A DNA stretch of 64,000 bases from Nocardia sp. CDC159 (GCF_023740735.1 NZ_JAMRXH010000007.1:186001-250000), one strand, 5' to 3'; counted from the stretch's first letter, positions 1 through 8,915 are shown. The notes: generated by a model not told the origin, from the sequence alone. Program-made: numbers and translations.

Positions 1-1
1 T

Positions 2-1279
2 GGCGAGGCCTGCGATCCGGACTACGCGCCGAACTGCGAGGTGTTCGAGCACCTCAGCTACGACGAGATCTATCACGGTGTGGCACAGCTCAAGCCGGAT
101 GTGCTCACCCTGGGCCGCCAGACCTGGCAGAGCGCGGCGATCGGCGTGGCCGAGGCGGTGCGGCAGGCGCATGCCGAGATCCGCGGCGCCATCGCCGACG
201 GCTGGCGTGGTCCGGCCGCCGAATCGGCCGCGGGTGCGGTGCAGTCGTTCGAGGAGCTGGGCCAGCACCTTTCCGATGTGATGGGCGTGGTCGGACAGCG
301 GCTCGGGCAGGCCAACGACGCGGCCGAGGCGCTGCGGGCGGCGCTGTCACAGCCGGTGGTGAATCAGCCCGATCTCGAGGCGGCGCTGCTGGATCCCAAG
401 CGGGCCACCGCCAATGTGGCGCTGCAGAAGGCCGCGGAGAGTCTGCGCCTGGACGCGGTGCGGGTGATGAATTCGATCTATGCCGAGACCTTCCTGCCGA
501 CCGGCAGCGGGGTTCCCGCCTTCCGTGAGGACGGCATGTATCCGCAGCCGGTCATGGTGGAGGGTCCGCCCGATCCGACCGCGCCGGGCGGTGGTTCGGC
601 CGATGCGATGGGGCCGGGCTCCGGGGCGCGGGTCGAGGCGCGGCACGGGGAGCTGTCGGAGACCGCGGCGTACTCGGGGGCCGCCGAGCCCGCCGTGACG
701 GAGCCGGAGAACGCGTGGGCCGGGGACCATGGCTCGATGTCAGCGACCGCTCCGGCCGCCGCGATCGCTCCCGCCGCTCCCGCTCCGGCCGCCGCTCCGG
801 CCGCCGCCTCCGCTGCGGTGGTCCCGCCCGCGACCGCTTCGGAGACCGTTTTCTCAACCAATGGCGTTGCCTCGCAGCCAGTTTCGGCCACGTCACCGAT
901 CGCTCCGGTGCCCGCGGGCGCGTCGGTCGTCGCCGCCCCGATGACTCGCCTCGCCTCGGCCGAATCCGAGAACCAGCGCAAGCGCGCCGAGCGTGACGAT
1001 CGCCGCGACGCGAGCACCGACGCCATCGGCGGCATGGGCGCGGGCGTCGTCGGTGGGCTGGCGGGTGGCGCCCTCGCCGCGAGCGGTGATGCGCTGCGGC
1101 CGAATTCCGCGCCGCCGGTGCGGTCCAAACCCGCCCGCCTCGCCGACGAGGACGACGAGGAGTACTACTCCGACTTCGACGAGCCGACCTTTCTGGAACC
1201 AGCCGAGCCCGGCGGTGAGTTGGTGGGCCGCCTGGATCCGACCACGCCGCCCGTTCTAGGGGAATGGGCGGAGGAGTGA
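2..1279 (+). CDS. WXG/PPE-like type VII secretion protein (5' partial)
   Basis: The reading frame is open to the left edge of the window, so the true start probably lies upstream; a GTG at 41 is the first internal start. The first ~110 visible residues are predicted helical and carry a WXG-like turn (DGWRGPAAESAAGAV), as in ESX-secreted WXG100/PPE helical-hairpin proteins. A long Ala/Pro/Glu-rich disordered stretch follows, then an acidic tail with DEDDEEYYSDFDEP. It overlaps the downstream EspG-family gene, which supports a type VII secretion role: EspG proteins bind PPE-type substrates in the cytoplasm. The family assignment rests on the N-terminal pattern and the context, and the exact substrate class is not certain. 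Confidence 0.7.
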   Translation, partial: GEACDPDYAPNCEVFEHLSYDEIYHGVAQLKPDVLTLGRQTWQSAAIGVAEAVRQAHAEIRGAIADGWRGPAAESAAGAVQSFEELGQHLSDVMGVVGQRLGQANDAAEALRAALSQPVVNQPDLEAALLDPKRATANVALQKAAESLRLDAVRVMNSIYAETFLPTGSGVPAFREDGMYPQPVMVEGPPDPTAPGGGSADAMGPGSGARVEARHGELSETAAYSGAAEPAVTEPENAWAGDHGSMSATAPAAAIAPAAPAPAAAPAAASAAVVPPATASETVFSTNGVASQPVSATSPIAPVPAGASVVAAPMTRLASAESENQRKRAERDDRRDASTDAIGGMGAGVVGGLAGGALAASGDALRPNSAPPVRSKPARLADEDDEEYYSDFDEPTFLEPAEPGGELVGRLDPTTPPVLGEWAEE

Positions 1280-2034
1280 GATGGACCCTCACCCCCGATC
1301 AGTTCGCACTGGCCTGGGACCGCACCGACGGTGACCGCATCCCGTATCCACTCGCGGTGCGGCTGTCCGCCCGGACCAGCGACGAGCGGGCCAAACAGCT
1401 GCCGGAGTTGAACGAGTGGTGTGCGCGCGTCCTGGATCCCGATCTGGAGGCGGCGCTGCGGGTGCTGGCGCGCCCGACCATCCGGGTGGAGGTGTTCGGC
1501 GCGCAGGGGCCGCGGCCGGATTCGCGTCCGGTGCGGGTGCTCGGCGCCGCGGCCGGACACGTGACGGTGGTAGCGGCGCAGCGCGCCGGGGACAGCCCGG
1601 ATCGCGGGGGCGAGGTGCGGCTGTTCGTCGGCAACTCGAAAACCTTTGCGGCGCGGGTGGTTTCGGTACTGCCCGAAAACGGTCCGGGCGGCGCGCCACG
1701 GCACACCGCGCCGCTGGACCGGGTACGCGAGGACAGCCGGGATCTGGTGACCGTGCCGGTCGCCGGTCCGTCGACATCGGCGCGGATGCGACGGCTGTTG
1801 AAACAGCCGCGCGATGGTATCGGTCAGATCGTGGTCTCGGCCCGGCGCGCCGACGATACGGTCCGCCCGCTCGGTGTGCTGTGCTGGATCGATGTGGCGG
1901 GCGACGGCCGTTACGCCGTCCGCACGCGCGCCGAGGTCGATATCGTCCCGGTGACCGCGGAGGCGTTCACCGCTCAACTGCGCCCGATGATCACCGCCGC
2001 CGAGCGGTTGATCGCCGACGGCGCGCACTGGTGA
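1264..2034 (+). CDS. ESX secretion-associated protein EspG family
   Basis: About 256 residues, beginning with W-x-LTPDQFALAWDRT and followed by PYPL and a long alternating helix/strand pattern typical of EspG, the cytosolic chaperone that binds PE/PPE or WXG-type substrates for type VII secretion. The end of the protein (FTAQLRPMITAAERLI) is a helix also typical of the family. It overlaps the preceding gene. Two starts compete: ATG at 1264, just after an AGGGGA-like stretch, or GTG at 1276, which would make a 4-base GTGA overlap with the upstream stop. The family call is fairly firm; the specific ESX system is not visible. Confidence 0.82.
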   Translation: MGGGVRWTLTPDQFALAWDRTDGDRIPYPLAVRLSARTSDERAKQLPELNEWCARVLDPDLEAALRVLARPTIRVEVFGAQGPRPDSRPVRVLGAAAGHVTVVAAQRAGDSPDRGGEVRLFVGNSKTFAARVVSVLPENGPGGAPRHTAPLDRVREDSRDLVTVPVAGPSTSARMRRLLKQPRDGIGQIVVSARRADDTVRPLGVLCWIDVAGDGRYAVRTRAEVDIVPVTAEAFTAQLRPMITAAERLIADGAHW

Positions 2035-2040
2035 ATTCGG

Positions 2041-2691
2041 TTACCGCTCTGTCGATTCGGTCGGGTCGGGGCGCAGCAGCGCGATAACCTCGGCGTCCTC
2101 GAGTTGATGGAAGTCGTCGTAGGCCCCGCCGACGCCGCCGAGGATGCGCGGCACGAAGGGGCAGACCACCTCGTCGGCCAGCCGTTCGACGCGACGCAGG
2201 GCCTCGATGGAGGAGACCGGGACGGCGACGGCGATCCGGCGCGGCTCGTGCAGGCGGGCGATCTCGCAGGCCACGACGACCGTCGCACCGGTGGCCATGC
2301 CGTCGTCGACGATCACCGCGGTGCGGTCCTTCAGCGGAACGGGTGCCAGCTCGGCGCGCAGTACCCGTTGGCGGCGTTCGAGTTCCGCGCGTTCGCGTTC
2401 CTCGATGGCCGCCAGCTGCTCCGGCCGCACGCCGGTGTGGCGCACGACGTCGTCGTTGAGTACCCGGATGCCGCCCTCCCCGATCGCGCCCATGGCCAGC
2501 TCCGGCTGCCACGGCACGCCCAGCTTGCGTACCAGCAGCACATCGAGATCCCCGCCGATCACCGATCGCACCGCCGCCGCCACCGGAACGCCCCCGCGCG
2601 GCAGTCCCAGCACCAGCGGATCAGCCGCCCGCAGGTGCGTCAGCGACCCACCCAGCGCGCGACCGGCGGCGACCCGATCGGGATAGATCAT
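2041..2691 (-). CDS. Phosphoribosyltransferase (PRTase) family protein
   Basis: 216 residues of type I phosphoribosyltransferase fold. The hallmark PRPP-binding loop is intact: VIVDDGMATGATV at about residues 127-139, preceded by the LGLPRGGVPVA loop near residue 30. These stand-alone PRTases in actinobacteria have no settled substrate; a related domain occurs in M. tuberculosis Rv0571c of the dormancy regulon. The gene lies 27 bases downstream of the nitrilase gene on the same strand, so co-transcription is likely, and its end faces the EspG gene 6 bases away. A second, degenerate copy lies at 14706-15368. Confidence 0.85.
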   Translation of the reverse strand: MIYPDRVAAGRALGGSLTHLRAADPLVLGLPRGGVPVAAAVRSVIGGDLDVLLVRKLGVPWQPELAMGAIGEGGIRVLNDDVVRHTGVRPEQLAAIEERERAELERRQRVLRAELAPVPLKDRTAVIVDDGMATGATVVVACEIARLHEPRRIAVAVPVSSIEALRRVERLADEVVCPFVPRILGGVGGAYDDFHQLEDAEVIALLRPDPTESTER

Positions 2692-2718
2692 TGTGCTGCC
2701 CAGTCTAGTTGGCTCGCA

Positions 2719-3711
2719 CTAGGGCCCGATGGTGAAACGGCGCAGCGAAAGGCTGGGATTCGTGGTGCGGATCTGTTCGAGGTGGTCGAGGTCGACGCGG
2801 GCGGTGGCGATGCCGGGGGCCTCGCCGAGTTCGGCGAGCACGGTGCCCATCGGATCGACGATCATCGACGAACCCGCGCCGCGCGGCGTCGCGTGGTCGG
2901 CGGCGGCGACGTAGACGGTGTTCTCGATGGCCCGTGCCCGCAGCAGCGTGGCCCACTGATCGACCTTCGCCGGGCCCGGAATCCACTGCGCCGGAAGCAG
3001 CAGCACATGCGCGCCCGCGGCCGCCACGCGTCGGCAGCCCTCCGGGAAGCGCAGATCGAAACAGGTCTGCAGGCCGAAGGTCACACCCTCGACGGTGAAC
3101 GTCGCCGGATCGGCGATCTCACCCGCCAGCACCATATCCGATTCCCGGAACCCGAACGCGTCGTACAGATGCACCTTGCGATACACCGCCACGAACTCCG
3201 CATCGGGCCCCGCCGCTACCAGGGTGTTGTAGACCCGCCCCGGCTCCGCCCCACCCGGCGCCTCCACCACCCCGGCCACCAGATGCACCCCGAATTCCGC
3301 CGCCAGCCCCCGCAACCCGCTCACCCAGGCCCCGGTGATCGGCTCGGCCGCCTCGACCACCCGCTGATCCAGCCGCGACACCGCGAACATCGAATACTCC
3401 GGCGCGACCACCACCCGCGCCCCGTACTCCGCCGCGGCCCGCACATGCTCGCGCAGCATGGCCAGATTCGCGTCCTTGTCGACATACGGGTCGAACTGCA
3501 CCACGGCCACGTCCACCGCGCGCGTCGGGCCGGGCGCGGGAGCGGGCTCGGGCGCGGGGGCGAGTTCGGTACCCGCGGCGGGTGCCACGTCACCCGCCGT
3601 GATCGCGGAACCGCTGACCACGATGGCCGGAACGGTCCCGCGCACGGGCTGCGCCGACGTGCCGGTGAGCGGGTCTGAGACGGAGCGCACGGGCGGCTGC
3701 TGGGGTTGCAT
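2719..3711 (-). CDS. Carbon-nitrogen hydrolase (nitrilase superfamily amidase)
   Basis: 330 residues. The nitrilase-superfamily catalytic triad is visible: Glu in APEYSMF, Lys in YRKVHLYDAF and Cys in LQTCFDLRFPE. A disordered Pro/Ala-rich N-terminus of about 60 residues precedes the domain. The ATG at 3711 was chosen because homology begins after it and the longer upstream frame is low-complexity read-through into the divergent promoter. Such proteins cleave small amides (omega-amidase, deaminated-glutathione amidase or N-carbamoyl amidase); the CFDLRFPE motif suggests the Nit2/deaminated-glutathione amidase side. It is probably co-transcribed with the PRTase gene downstream. Confidence 0.85.
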   Translation of the reverse strand: MQPQQPPVRSVSDPLTGTSAQPVRGTVPAIVVSGSAITAGDVAPAAGTELAPAPEPAPAPGPTRAVDVAVVQFDPYVDKDANLAMLREHVRAAAEYGARVVVAPEYSMFAVSRLDQRVVEAAEPITGAWVSGLRGLAAEFGVHLVAGVVEAPGGAEPGRVYNTLVAAGPDAEFVAVYRKVHLYDAFGFRESDMVLAGEIADPATFTVEGVTFGLQTCFDLRFPEGCRRVAAAGAHVLLLPAQWIPGPAKVDQWATLLRARAIENTVYVAAADHATPRGAGSSMIVDPMGTVLAELGEAPGIATARVDLDHLEQIRTTNPSLSLRRFTIGP

Positions 3712-3775
3712 ACGTCTCACCGTATTGGCCCGATGGTCGGGGCGACCACTACAAGGCATTAAACTGCTGGTCAAT
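3712..3775. promoter_or_regulatory. Divergent promoter region, amidase / DEAD-box helicase
   Basis: A 64-base gap separates two divergent genes. On the plus strand TAAACT at 3760-3765 fits the actinobacterial -10 pattern TANNNT and would start transcription within a few bases of the helicase ATG. On the minus strand TACGGT at 3724-3719 would start at or next to the amidase ATG. Both transcripts may therefore be leaderless or nearly so. No convincing -35 boxes were seen. Confidence 0.35.
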
Positions 3776-5542
3776 ATGAGCACCTCACCGGTCGACAGCG
3801 TGGCCCACGACGATGAGAGGGACGCAGCCGACCCGTCCTTCGCCGATCTCGGTATCGATGACCGCATTCTCGCGGCCATCGCCGATGTCGGCTACGAATC
3901 TCCCTCGCCGATTCAGGCGGCGACGATTCCGCCGCTGCTGAGCGGGGCCGATGTCGTCGGTCTGGCGCAGACGGGTACCGGCAAGACCGCCGCGTTCGCG
4001 ATCCCGATCCTGATGGGTCTCGAGGGTAAGGCCAAGGCGCCGCAGGCGCTGGTGCTCGCGCCGACGCGCGAGCTGGCGATCCAGGTGGCCGAGGCGTTCG
4101 AGCGGTACTCGTCGCATCTGCCGGGAGTGCACGTGCTGCCGGTGTACGGCGGGCAGAACTACGCCGTGCAGCTGTCGGGGTTGCGCCGCGGCGCGCAGGT
4201 GGTGGTGGGCACCCCGGGCCGGGTCATCGATCACCTCGAGCGCGGCACGCTGGATCTGTCGCAGCTGCGGTATCTGGTGTTGGACGAGGCCGACGAGATG
4301 CTCAAGATGGGCTTCCAGGAGGACGTGGAGCGCATCCTCGCCGACACCCCGGCCGACAAGCAGGTGGCGCTGTTCTCGGCGACCATGCCGGGTGCGATCC
4401 GCAAGATCTCCAAGCAGTACCTGAAGAATCCGGTCGAGATCACGGTCAAGACCAAGACGACCACCAACACCAACATTACCCAGCGCTGGGTGCACGTATC
4501 GCATCAGCGCAAACTGGACGCGCTGACCCGCATCCTCGAGGTCGAGCCGTTCGAGGCGATGATCATCTTCGTCCGCACCAAGCAGGCCACCGAGGAGCTG
4601 GCCGAGAAGTTGCGGGCGCGCGGTTATTCGGCCGCGGCCATCAACGGCGATATCGCGCAGAATCAGCGTGAGCGGACCATCGGTCAGCTCAAGTCGGGGA
4701 CGCTGGACATCCTGGTCGCCACCGATGTGGCCGCCCGCGGACTGGACGTGGATCGCATCTCGCATGTGGTCAACTACGACATCCCGCACGACACCGAGTC
4801 CTATGTGCACCGCATCGGCCGTACGGGCCGCGCGGGCCGCAGCGGTGAGGCGCTGCTGTTCGTCGCGCCGCGGGAGCGACGGCTGCTCGACGCCATCGAG
4901 CGCGCCACCCGCCAGCCGCTGACCGAGATGCAGCTGCCGAGTGTGGACGATGTGAACGCGCAGCGGGTGGTGAAGTTCCACGATGCCATCACCGAGAATC
5001 TCGCCTCGGACAATCTGCCGCTGTTCCGCAAGCTGATCGAGGACTACGAGGCCGAGCACAACATCCCGCTGGCCGATATCGCCGCGGCGCTGGCCGTGGG
5101 CGGACACGACGGCGACAACTTCTTCATGGAGGCCGAGCCGGAACCGCAACGGCGCGAACGCGCTCCGCGCAACTTCGACGAGCGCCGCCGCGAGCCGGGC
5201 GCGACCAGCACCCACCGCGGCACCGGCGCGGAGATGGCCACCTACCGCATCTCGGTCGGCAAGCGCCACCGCGTCGTGCCCGGCGCCATCGTGGGCGCCA
5301 TCGCCAACGAGGGCGGCCTGCGCCGCAGCGACTTCGGCCACATCAGCATCCGCCCCGACCACAGCCTGGTCGAACTCCCCGCGGACCTGCCTCAGGAAAC
5401 CCTGGAGGCCCTGCGCCGCACCCGAATCAGCGGCCAGCTGATCCAGCTCCAGCTCGACCAGGGCCCGCCGAACCACCGCACCCTGACCCGCGGCCACCGC
5501 CGCGACAACAAGCGCCCGGAGCGCCGCAAGCCGCGCGCCTGA
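3776..5542 (+). CDS. deaD: DEAD-box ATP-dependent RNA helicase with DbpA/CsdA-type RNA-binding domain
   Basis: 588 residues. All core helicase motifs are present: Q motif (SPIQAATIP), Walker A AQTGTGKT at about residue 64, PTREL, LDEADEM near 169, SAT, and HRIGRTGRAG near 345. Residues ~486-560 form the small RRM-like DbpA/CsdA RNA-binding domain (YRISVGKRHRVVPGAIVGAI), which is followed by a basic tail. This is the DeaD/CsdA class, which unwinds RNA duplexes in ribosome assembly and mRNA decay and is often cold-induced. The ATG at 3776 gives the family start; a longer upstream frame covers only the opposite-strand amidase gene. It is transcribed alone. Confidence 0.93.
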   Translation: MSTSPVDSVAHDDERDAADPSFADLGIDDRILAAIADVGYESPSPIQAATIPPLLSGADVVGLAQTGTGKTAAFAIPILMGLEGKAKAPQALVLAPTRELAIQVAEAFERYSSHLPGVHVLPVYGGQNYAVQLSGLRRGAQVVVGTPGRVIDHLERGTLDLSQLRYLVLDEADEMLKMGFQEDVERILADTPADKQVALFSATMPGAIRKISKQYLKNPVEITVKTKTTTNTNITQRWVHVSHQRKLDALTRILEVEPFEAMIIFVRTKQATEELAEKLRARGYSAAAINGDIAQNQRERTIGQLKSGTLDILVATDVAARGLDVDRISHVVNYDIPHDTESYVHRIGRTGRAGRSGEALLFVAPRERRLLDAIERATRQPLTEMQLPSVDDVNAQRVVKFHDAITENLASDNLPLFRKLIEDYEAEHNIPLADIAAALAVGGHDGDNFFMEAEPEPQRRERAPRNFDERRREPGATSTHRGTGAEMATYRISVGKRHRVVPGAIVGAIANEGGLRRSDFGHISIRPDHSLVELPADLPQETLEALRRTRISGQLIQLQLDQGPPNHRTLTRGHRRDNKRPERRKPRA

Positions 5543-5566
5543 CCCTCGCTGCGCTCGGGTACAAGA

Positions 5567-5741
5567 GGGTTGGCCGCTCGGGTGGGTGAGGGTTGGCCGC
5601 TCGGGTGCACAGGGTTGGTCGTGTGAGTGGTTGCCTCCGTGGGGGAGTGGGTCGTATGAGTGGCTGCCTCCGTGGGTGGGGTTGGGTCGTGTGAGTGGTT
5701 GCCTCCGTGGGTGGGTTGGTCGTGTGAGTGGTTGCCTCCGG
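5567..5741. repeat. Imperfect tandem repeat tract between helicase and aldo/keto reductase genes
   Basis: Two copies of an 18-base GGGTTGGCCGCTCGGGTG unit (5567, 5590) lead into four copies of a 24-base unit starting GGTCGTGTGAGTGGTTGCCT at 5617, 5650, 5685 and 5718. The 24-mers are identical or differ by two or three bases, and are separated by 9-11 bases rich in GGGTGGG. The periods of 33, 35 and 33 bases are not consistently divisible by three, so the tract is unlikely to be translated as a protein repeat. It is G/T-rich on the plus strand, unlike the surrounding DNA. Function unknown. Confidence 0.8.
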
Positions 5742-5796
5742 GGCGCTCGAGGGTTGAACATTGAATTCCCATCGGCGGGCTGAGAGGAAAACGGCC

Positions 5797-6810
5797 ATGC
5801 GGTATCGGTTGCTGGGGAGTACCGGGCTGCGGGTGTCCGAATTGTTTTTGGGTGCCATGACCTTTGGGGAGCGGGGTGGGGCGGGTGCCTCGCTCGGGGA
5901 GTGTCGCCGGATCGTGGACGCCTATGCGGACGCGGGCGGAAATGTCGTGGATACCGCGGTGAGCTATCGCGGGGGCGAGAGCGAGGAATTCCTCGGGCAG
6001 TTGCTGGGGGAGCGGCGCGATCGGTTCGTGGTGTCCAGTAAGTACACCGTGACGCGCGATCCGTCCGATCCGAACGCGGCGGGCAATCATCGCAAGAATC
6101 TGCGGCTGTCCCTGGAGACCAGCCTGCGGCGGCTGCGCACCGATTACGTGGACCTGTACTGGGTGCACATGTGGGACCGGCACACGCCGATCGAGGAGAC
6201 CATGCGGGCCCTCGACGACGTGGTGGGCTCGGGAAAGGTACTGTACGTGGGCATTTCGGACGCGCCGTCGTGGGTGGTGGCCCGGGCCAATACGCTGGCC
6301 GAATGGCGCGGGCTGAGCGCCTTCGCCGCCCTGCAGGCGCCCTACAGCCTGATCAATCGCGATATCGAACGCGAATTGCTGCCCATGGCAGAGTCTTTCG
6401 GCATGACCGTGGCGGCCTGGAGCCCACTGGGCTCGGGCGTGCTGTCGGGAAAGTACACCCGCCCGGAGGGCCCCGGCGACCAGGCGCGGCTGGCGTCGTC
6501 GGCCATCTGTCCGCAGGAACTCGCCGTCGCGCGGGCGGTGCAGCGCGTGGCCGATGAACTGGGATATACACCGGCCCAGGTGGCGCTGGCCTGGACCCGC
6601 GTGCACTCCCCGGCCGTACATCCGATCATCGGCGCGCGCACCCTCGATCAGCTACGGGAGAATCTCGGCTGCCTCGATGTGGACCTGCCCGCCGACGCGG
6701 TGAAGATCCTGGAGGACGCGATGGCCTTCCATGTGGGCTTCCCCGTCGAATTCCTCACGGCCAACGCCCAACACGTCTTCGGCGAGCACGCCAACCGGGT
6801 GGATGCCTGA
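5797..6810 (+). CDS. Aldo/keto reductase
   Basis: 337 residues of the NADPH-dependent aldo/keto reductase TIM barrel. The catalytic tetrad is recognisable: Asp and Tyr in VDTAVSYRGGESE, Lys in VVSSKYT and His in YWVHMWD. The AWSPLGSGVLSGKY motif and the C-terminal IIGARTLDQL cofactor-binding stretch place it in the AKR11/YajO/potassium-channel beta-subunit-like group. The ATG at 5797 follows a GAGAGGAAA ribosome-binding site by 7 bases and begins with the family's MRYRLLGSTGL; an upstream TTG adds only 12 unrelated residues. The natural substrate cannot be told from sequence. Confidence 0.9.
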   Translation: MRYRLLGSTGLRVSELFLGAMTFGERGGAGASLGECRRIVDAYADAGGNVVDTAVSYRGGESEEFLGQLLGERRDRFVVSSKYTVTRDPSDPNAAGNHRKNLRLSLETSLRRLRTDYVDLYWVHMWDRHTPIEETMRALDDVVGSGKVLYVGISDAPSWVVARANTLAEWRGLSAFAALQAPYSLINRDIERELLPMAESFGMTVAAWSPLGSGVLSGKYTRPEGPGDQARLASSAICPQELAVARAVQRVADELGYTPAQVALAWTRVHSPAVHPIIGARTLDQLRENLGCLDVDLPADAVKILEDAMAFHVGFPVEFLTANAQHVFGEHANRVDA

Positions 6811-6818
6811 GCCGCGGC

Positions 6819-7571
6819 TCAGTTGATCGGCGTATCCCCGCCCGGCGGGATGATCCGCTTGCCCTCGGAATTCGTGCCCGGCGCGCCGGGGGCGCTCGCA
6901 TCCGGAACCGGTTGTGCGGGAGCCGCATTCGGATCCTGGCTGGGCACCGGATCGTCGGTGACGGTGAACATCCCGACGGTCGGGGTCACCACGCACAGCG
7001 AGGTGGGATAGTTGACCGTGCCCCACAGCGACGCGACGACGGTGCCCGCGCCGGTCTCGACCGTCCTCGACAGTCCGGGCAGCTTGTATTCGCTCACATC
7101 GTCGAGCGGGTCGATACCGCTGCGGCCGTTGGAGACATTGAGCCAGGCCACGGTCAGGCCGGAGGCGATCGGGAAGCCGGTCACGGCCGGGGTGGCCTGG
7201 AACCGCAGGGTGCCGGGGCCGTGACCGGCGATGCCGTGGTTCGGGCCGGGCTCACCGGAGACGCCCGAGGCTGCCGTCAGGGTGACGAAACCGTTGCCGC
7301 AGCCAATGGTCGGCGCCTGATACGCGAACGGGGTGAAGCCGCCCGCGATGTGCTCCAAGCGCACGGCGGTGATCAGCCGGGCGGCCTTGGCCGTCGATTC
7401 GACACCCGCGCGGGCGGCCGGATCGGGGCCCGCGGCGGTGGTCAGCCGTTCGATCGCGGTGTCGAGCGGGGATTTCGCGGGTTCGGCGGTGGCGCTGCCG
7501 AGCGTCGCCGCCACGCCGATCCCGAGGGCGGCCGCGGTCGCGGCCAGGCGCGCGATGGTCCTGCCGGTCAC
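6819..7571 (-). CDS. Secreted conserved actinobacterial protein
   Basis: 250 residues. The GTG at 7571 is preferred because AAGGAG lies 8 bases upstream and the protein then begins with a clean Sec signal peptide (basic RTIARLA, hydrophobic core, and Ala-rich end near ATAEP). The mature part has an N-terminal helix followed by a beta-rich domain with two cysteines (IGCGNGF and TSLCVVT) that could form a disulfide. It ends in a Pro/Ala-rich disordered tail. I do not recognise a named domain; the pattern is shared by secreted proteins of mycolic-acid bacteria. It converges with the aldo/keto reductase gene 8 bases away. Confidence 0.78.
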   Translation of the reverse strand: MTGRTIARLAATAAALGIGVAATLGSATAEPAKSPLDTAIERLTTAAGPDPAARAGVESTAKAARLITAVRLEHIAGGFTPFAYQAPTIGCGNGFVTLTAASGVSGEPGPNHGIAGHGPGTLRFQATPAVTGFPIASGLTVAWLNVSNGRSGIDPLDDVSEYKLPGLSRTVETGAGTVVASLWGTVNYPTSLCVVTPTVGMFTVTDDPVPSQDPNAAPAQPVPDASAPGAPGTNSEGKRIIPPGGDTPIN

Positions 7572-7690
7572 TCGTCGTGCTCCTTGTCGTGAACTACCTC
7601 CGAGCAAGGTACCAGTCCGTGACCGGCCGTGCGGTTTCGGTCACGCGACCGGCCGCTGTGAAATGCTGTGATCCATCCGACAACCCCTGA

Positions 7691-7704
7691 TTACCGGGGG
7701 GTAA
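7691..7704. promoter_or_regulatory. Candidate operator upstream of the acyl-CoA dehydrogenase pair
   Basis: TTACCGGGGGGTAA has inverted half-sites TTACC and GGTAA separated by four bases and lies 38 bases upstream of the first acyl-CoA dehydrogenase start. The size and symmetry suit a TetR-family regulator of fatty-acid or acyl-CoA genes, but the regulator is not in the window. Confidence 0.4.
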
Positions 7705-7742
7705 GTTTGATATCGGATACCCGAACACGGTGGGAGACACCC

Positions 7743-8915
7743 ATGAAACTTGCCCTGTCACCCGACGAGGTGACCTTCCGGGACGAGCTGCGTGAGCTCT
7801 ACCGGACCAAGATTCCGGCCCGGATTCGCGACAAGGTCAAATACGGTCGTGAACTCTCCCGCGACGACATCGTCACCTCGCACAAGATCCTGCACGAGCA
7901 CGGCCTGGCGGTGCCGAACTGGCCGGTCGAGTGGGGTGGCAAGGCGTGGACTCCCGTGCAGCGCCACATCTGGGAGGACGAACTGCAGCTGGCCTGCGTC
8001 CCCGAGCCGTTGACCTTCAACGCCAACATGATCGGCCCGGTGATCGCGCAATTCGGTTCCCAGGAGCTCAAGGAGCGTTTCCTGCCGCCGACGGCCGCGC
8101 TCGACATCTGGTGGTGCCAGGGCTTCTCCGAGCCCGACGCCGGATCGGATCTGGCCTCGCTGCGCACCACCGCGGTCCGCGACGGTGACTCCTATATCGT
8201 CAACGGCCAGAAGATCTGGACCACCCTGGCCCAGTACGCCGATTGGATCTTCTGCCTGGTGCGCACCGATCCGCAGGCGCCCAAGAAGCAGGCGGGCATC
8301 TCGCTGCTGCTGTTCGACGTGAAGTCCCCGGGTGTCACCATCCGCCCGATCAAACTGATCGACGGCCATCACGAGGTGAACGAGGTCTTCTTCTCCAATG
8401 TCCGGGTCCCCGCCGATCAGCTGGTCGGCGAGGAGAACATGGGCTGGACCTACGCCAAATACCTGCTCGGCAACGAGCGTACCGGCATCACCGGCGTCGG
8501 CCGCACCAAGGTGAAGCTCGCGGTCGCGAAGGAGTATGCGGCGCAGACGAAGTCGGGTAACGGCACCCTGCTCGAGGATCCGCTGTTCGCCGCCCGCGTC
8601 GCCGAACTGGAGAACGAGTTGCTGGCGCTGGAGCTGACCCTGCTGCGGGTGGTCGCCAATTCCAGCGAGGGGCGGCCGAATCCGGCGTCGTCGGTGCTGA
8701 AACTGCGCGGTTCCGAACTGCAGCAGGCCGCCACCGAACTGCTGTTGGACATCGCGGGCCCGGACGCGTTGCCGGTGGATGCCGATGGCATCGCCGCGCC
8801 GGACTGGGCTCAGCGCAGCGGTCCCGGGTATCTGAACTACCGCAAGACCACCATCTACGGGGGCTCGAGCGAGGTGCAGCGCACCATCATCGCCTCCACC
8901 ATTCTCGGATTGTGA
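7743..8915 (+). CDS. Acyl-CoA dehydrogenase (FadE family), subunit 1
   Basis: 390 residues with the full acyl-CoA dehydrogenase layout: N-terminal helical domain, middle beta domain (FSEPDAGSDLASLRT and GQKIWTT) and C-terminal helical domain ending YGGSSEVQRTIIASTILGL. It oxidises an acyl-CoA to the 2-enoyl-CoA with FAD. The ATG at 7743 follows GGGAGA. The Glu found in medium-chain enzymes at IYEGTAQIQR is Gly here (IYGGSSEVQR), so the catalytic base must sit elsewhere. Only 9 bases separate it from a second, divergent acyl-CoA dehydrogenase. Such paired genes in mycobacteria and rhodococci encode alpha2beta2 enzymes for steroid side-chains or other bulky acyl-CoAs; the substrate here is unknown. 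Confidence 0.92.
   Translation: MKLALSPDEVTFRDELRELYRTKIPARIRDKVKYGRELSRDDIVTSHKILHEHGLAVPNWPVEWGGKAWTPVQRHIWEDELQLACVPEPLTFNANMIGPVIAQFGSQELKERFLPPTAALDIWWCQGFSEPDAGSDLASLRTTAVRDGDSYIVNGQKIWTTLAQYADWIFCLVRTDPQAPKKQAGISLLLFDVKSPGVTIRPIKLIDGHHEVNEVFFSNVRVPADQLVGEENMGWTYAKYLLGNERTGITGVGRTKVKLAVAKEYAAQTKSGNGTLLEDPLFAARVAELENELLALELTLLRVVANSSEGRPNPASSVLKLRGSELQQAATELLLDIAGPDALPVDADGIAAPDWAQRSGPGYLNYRKTTIYGGSSEVQRTIIASTILGL

Noticed and set aside
5567..5741. The repeat tract as a CRISPR array
   Set aside because: Units are 18-24 bases with only 5-11 bases between them, and the spacers are nearly the same G-rich sequence. There are no cas genes nearby.
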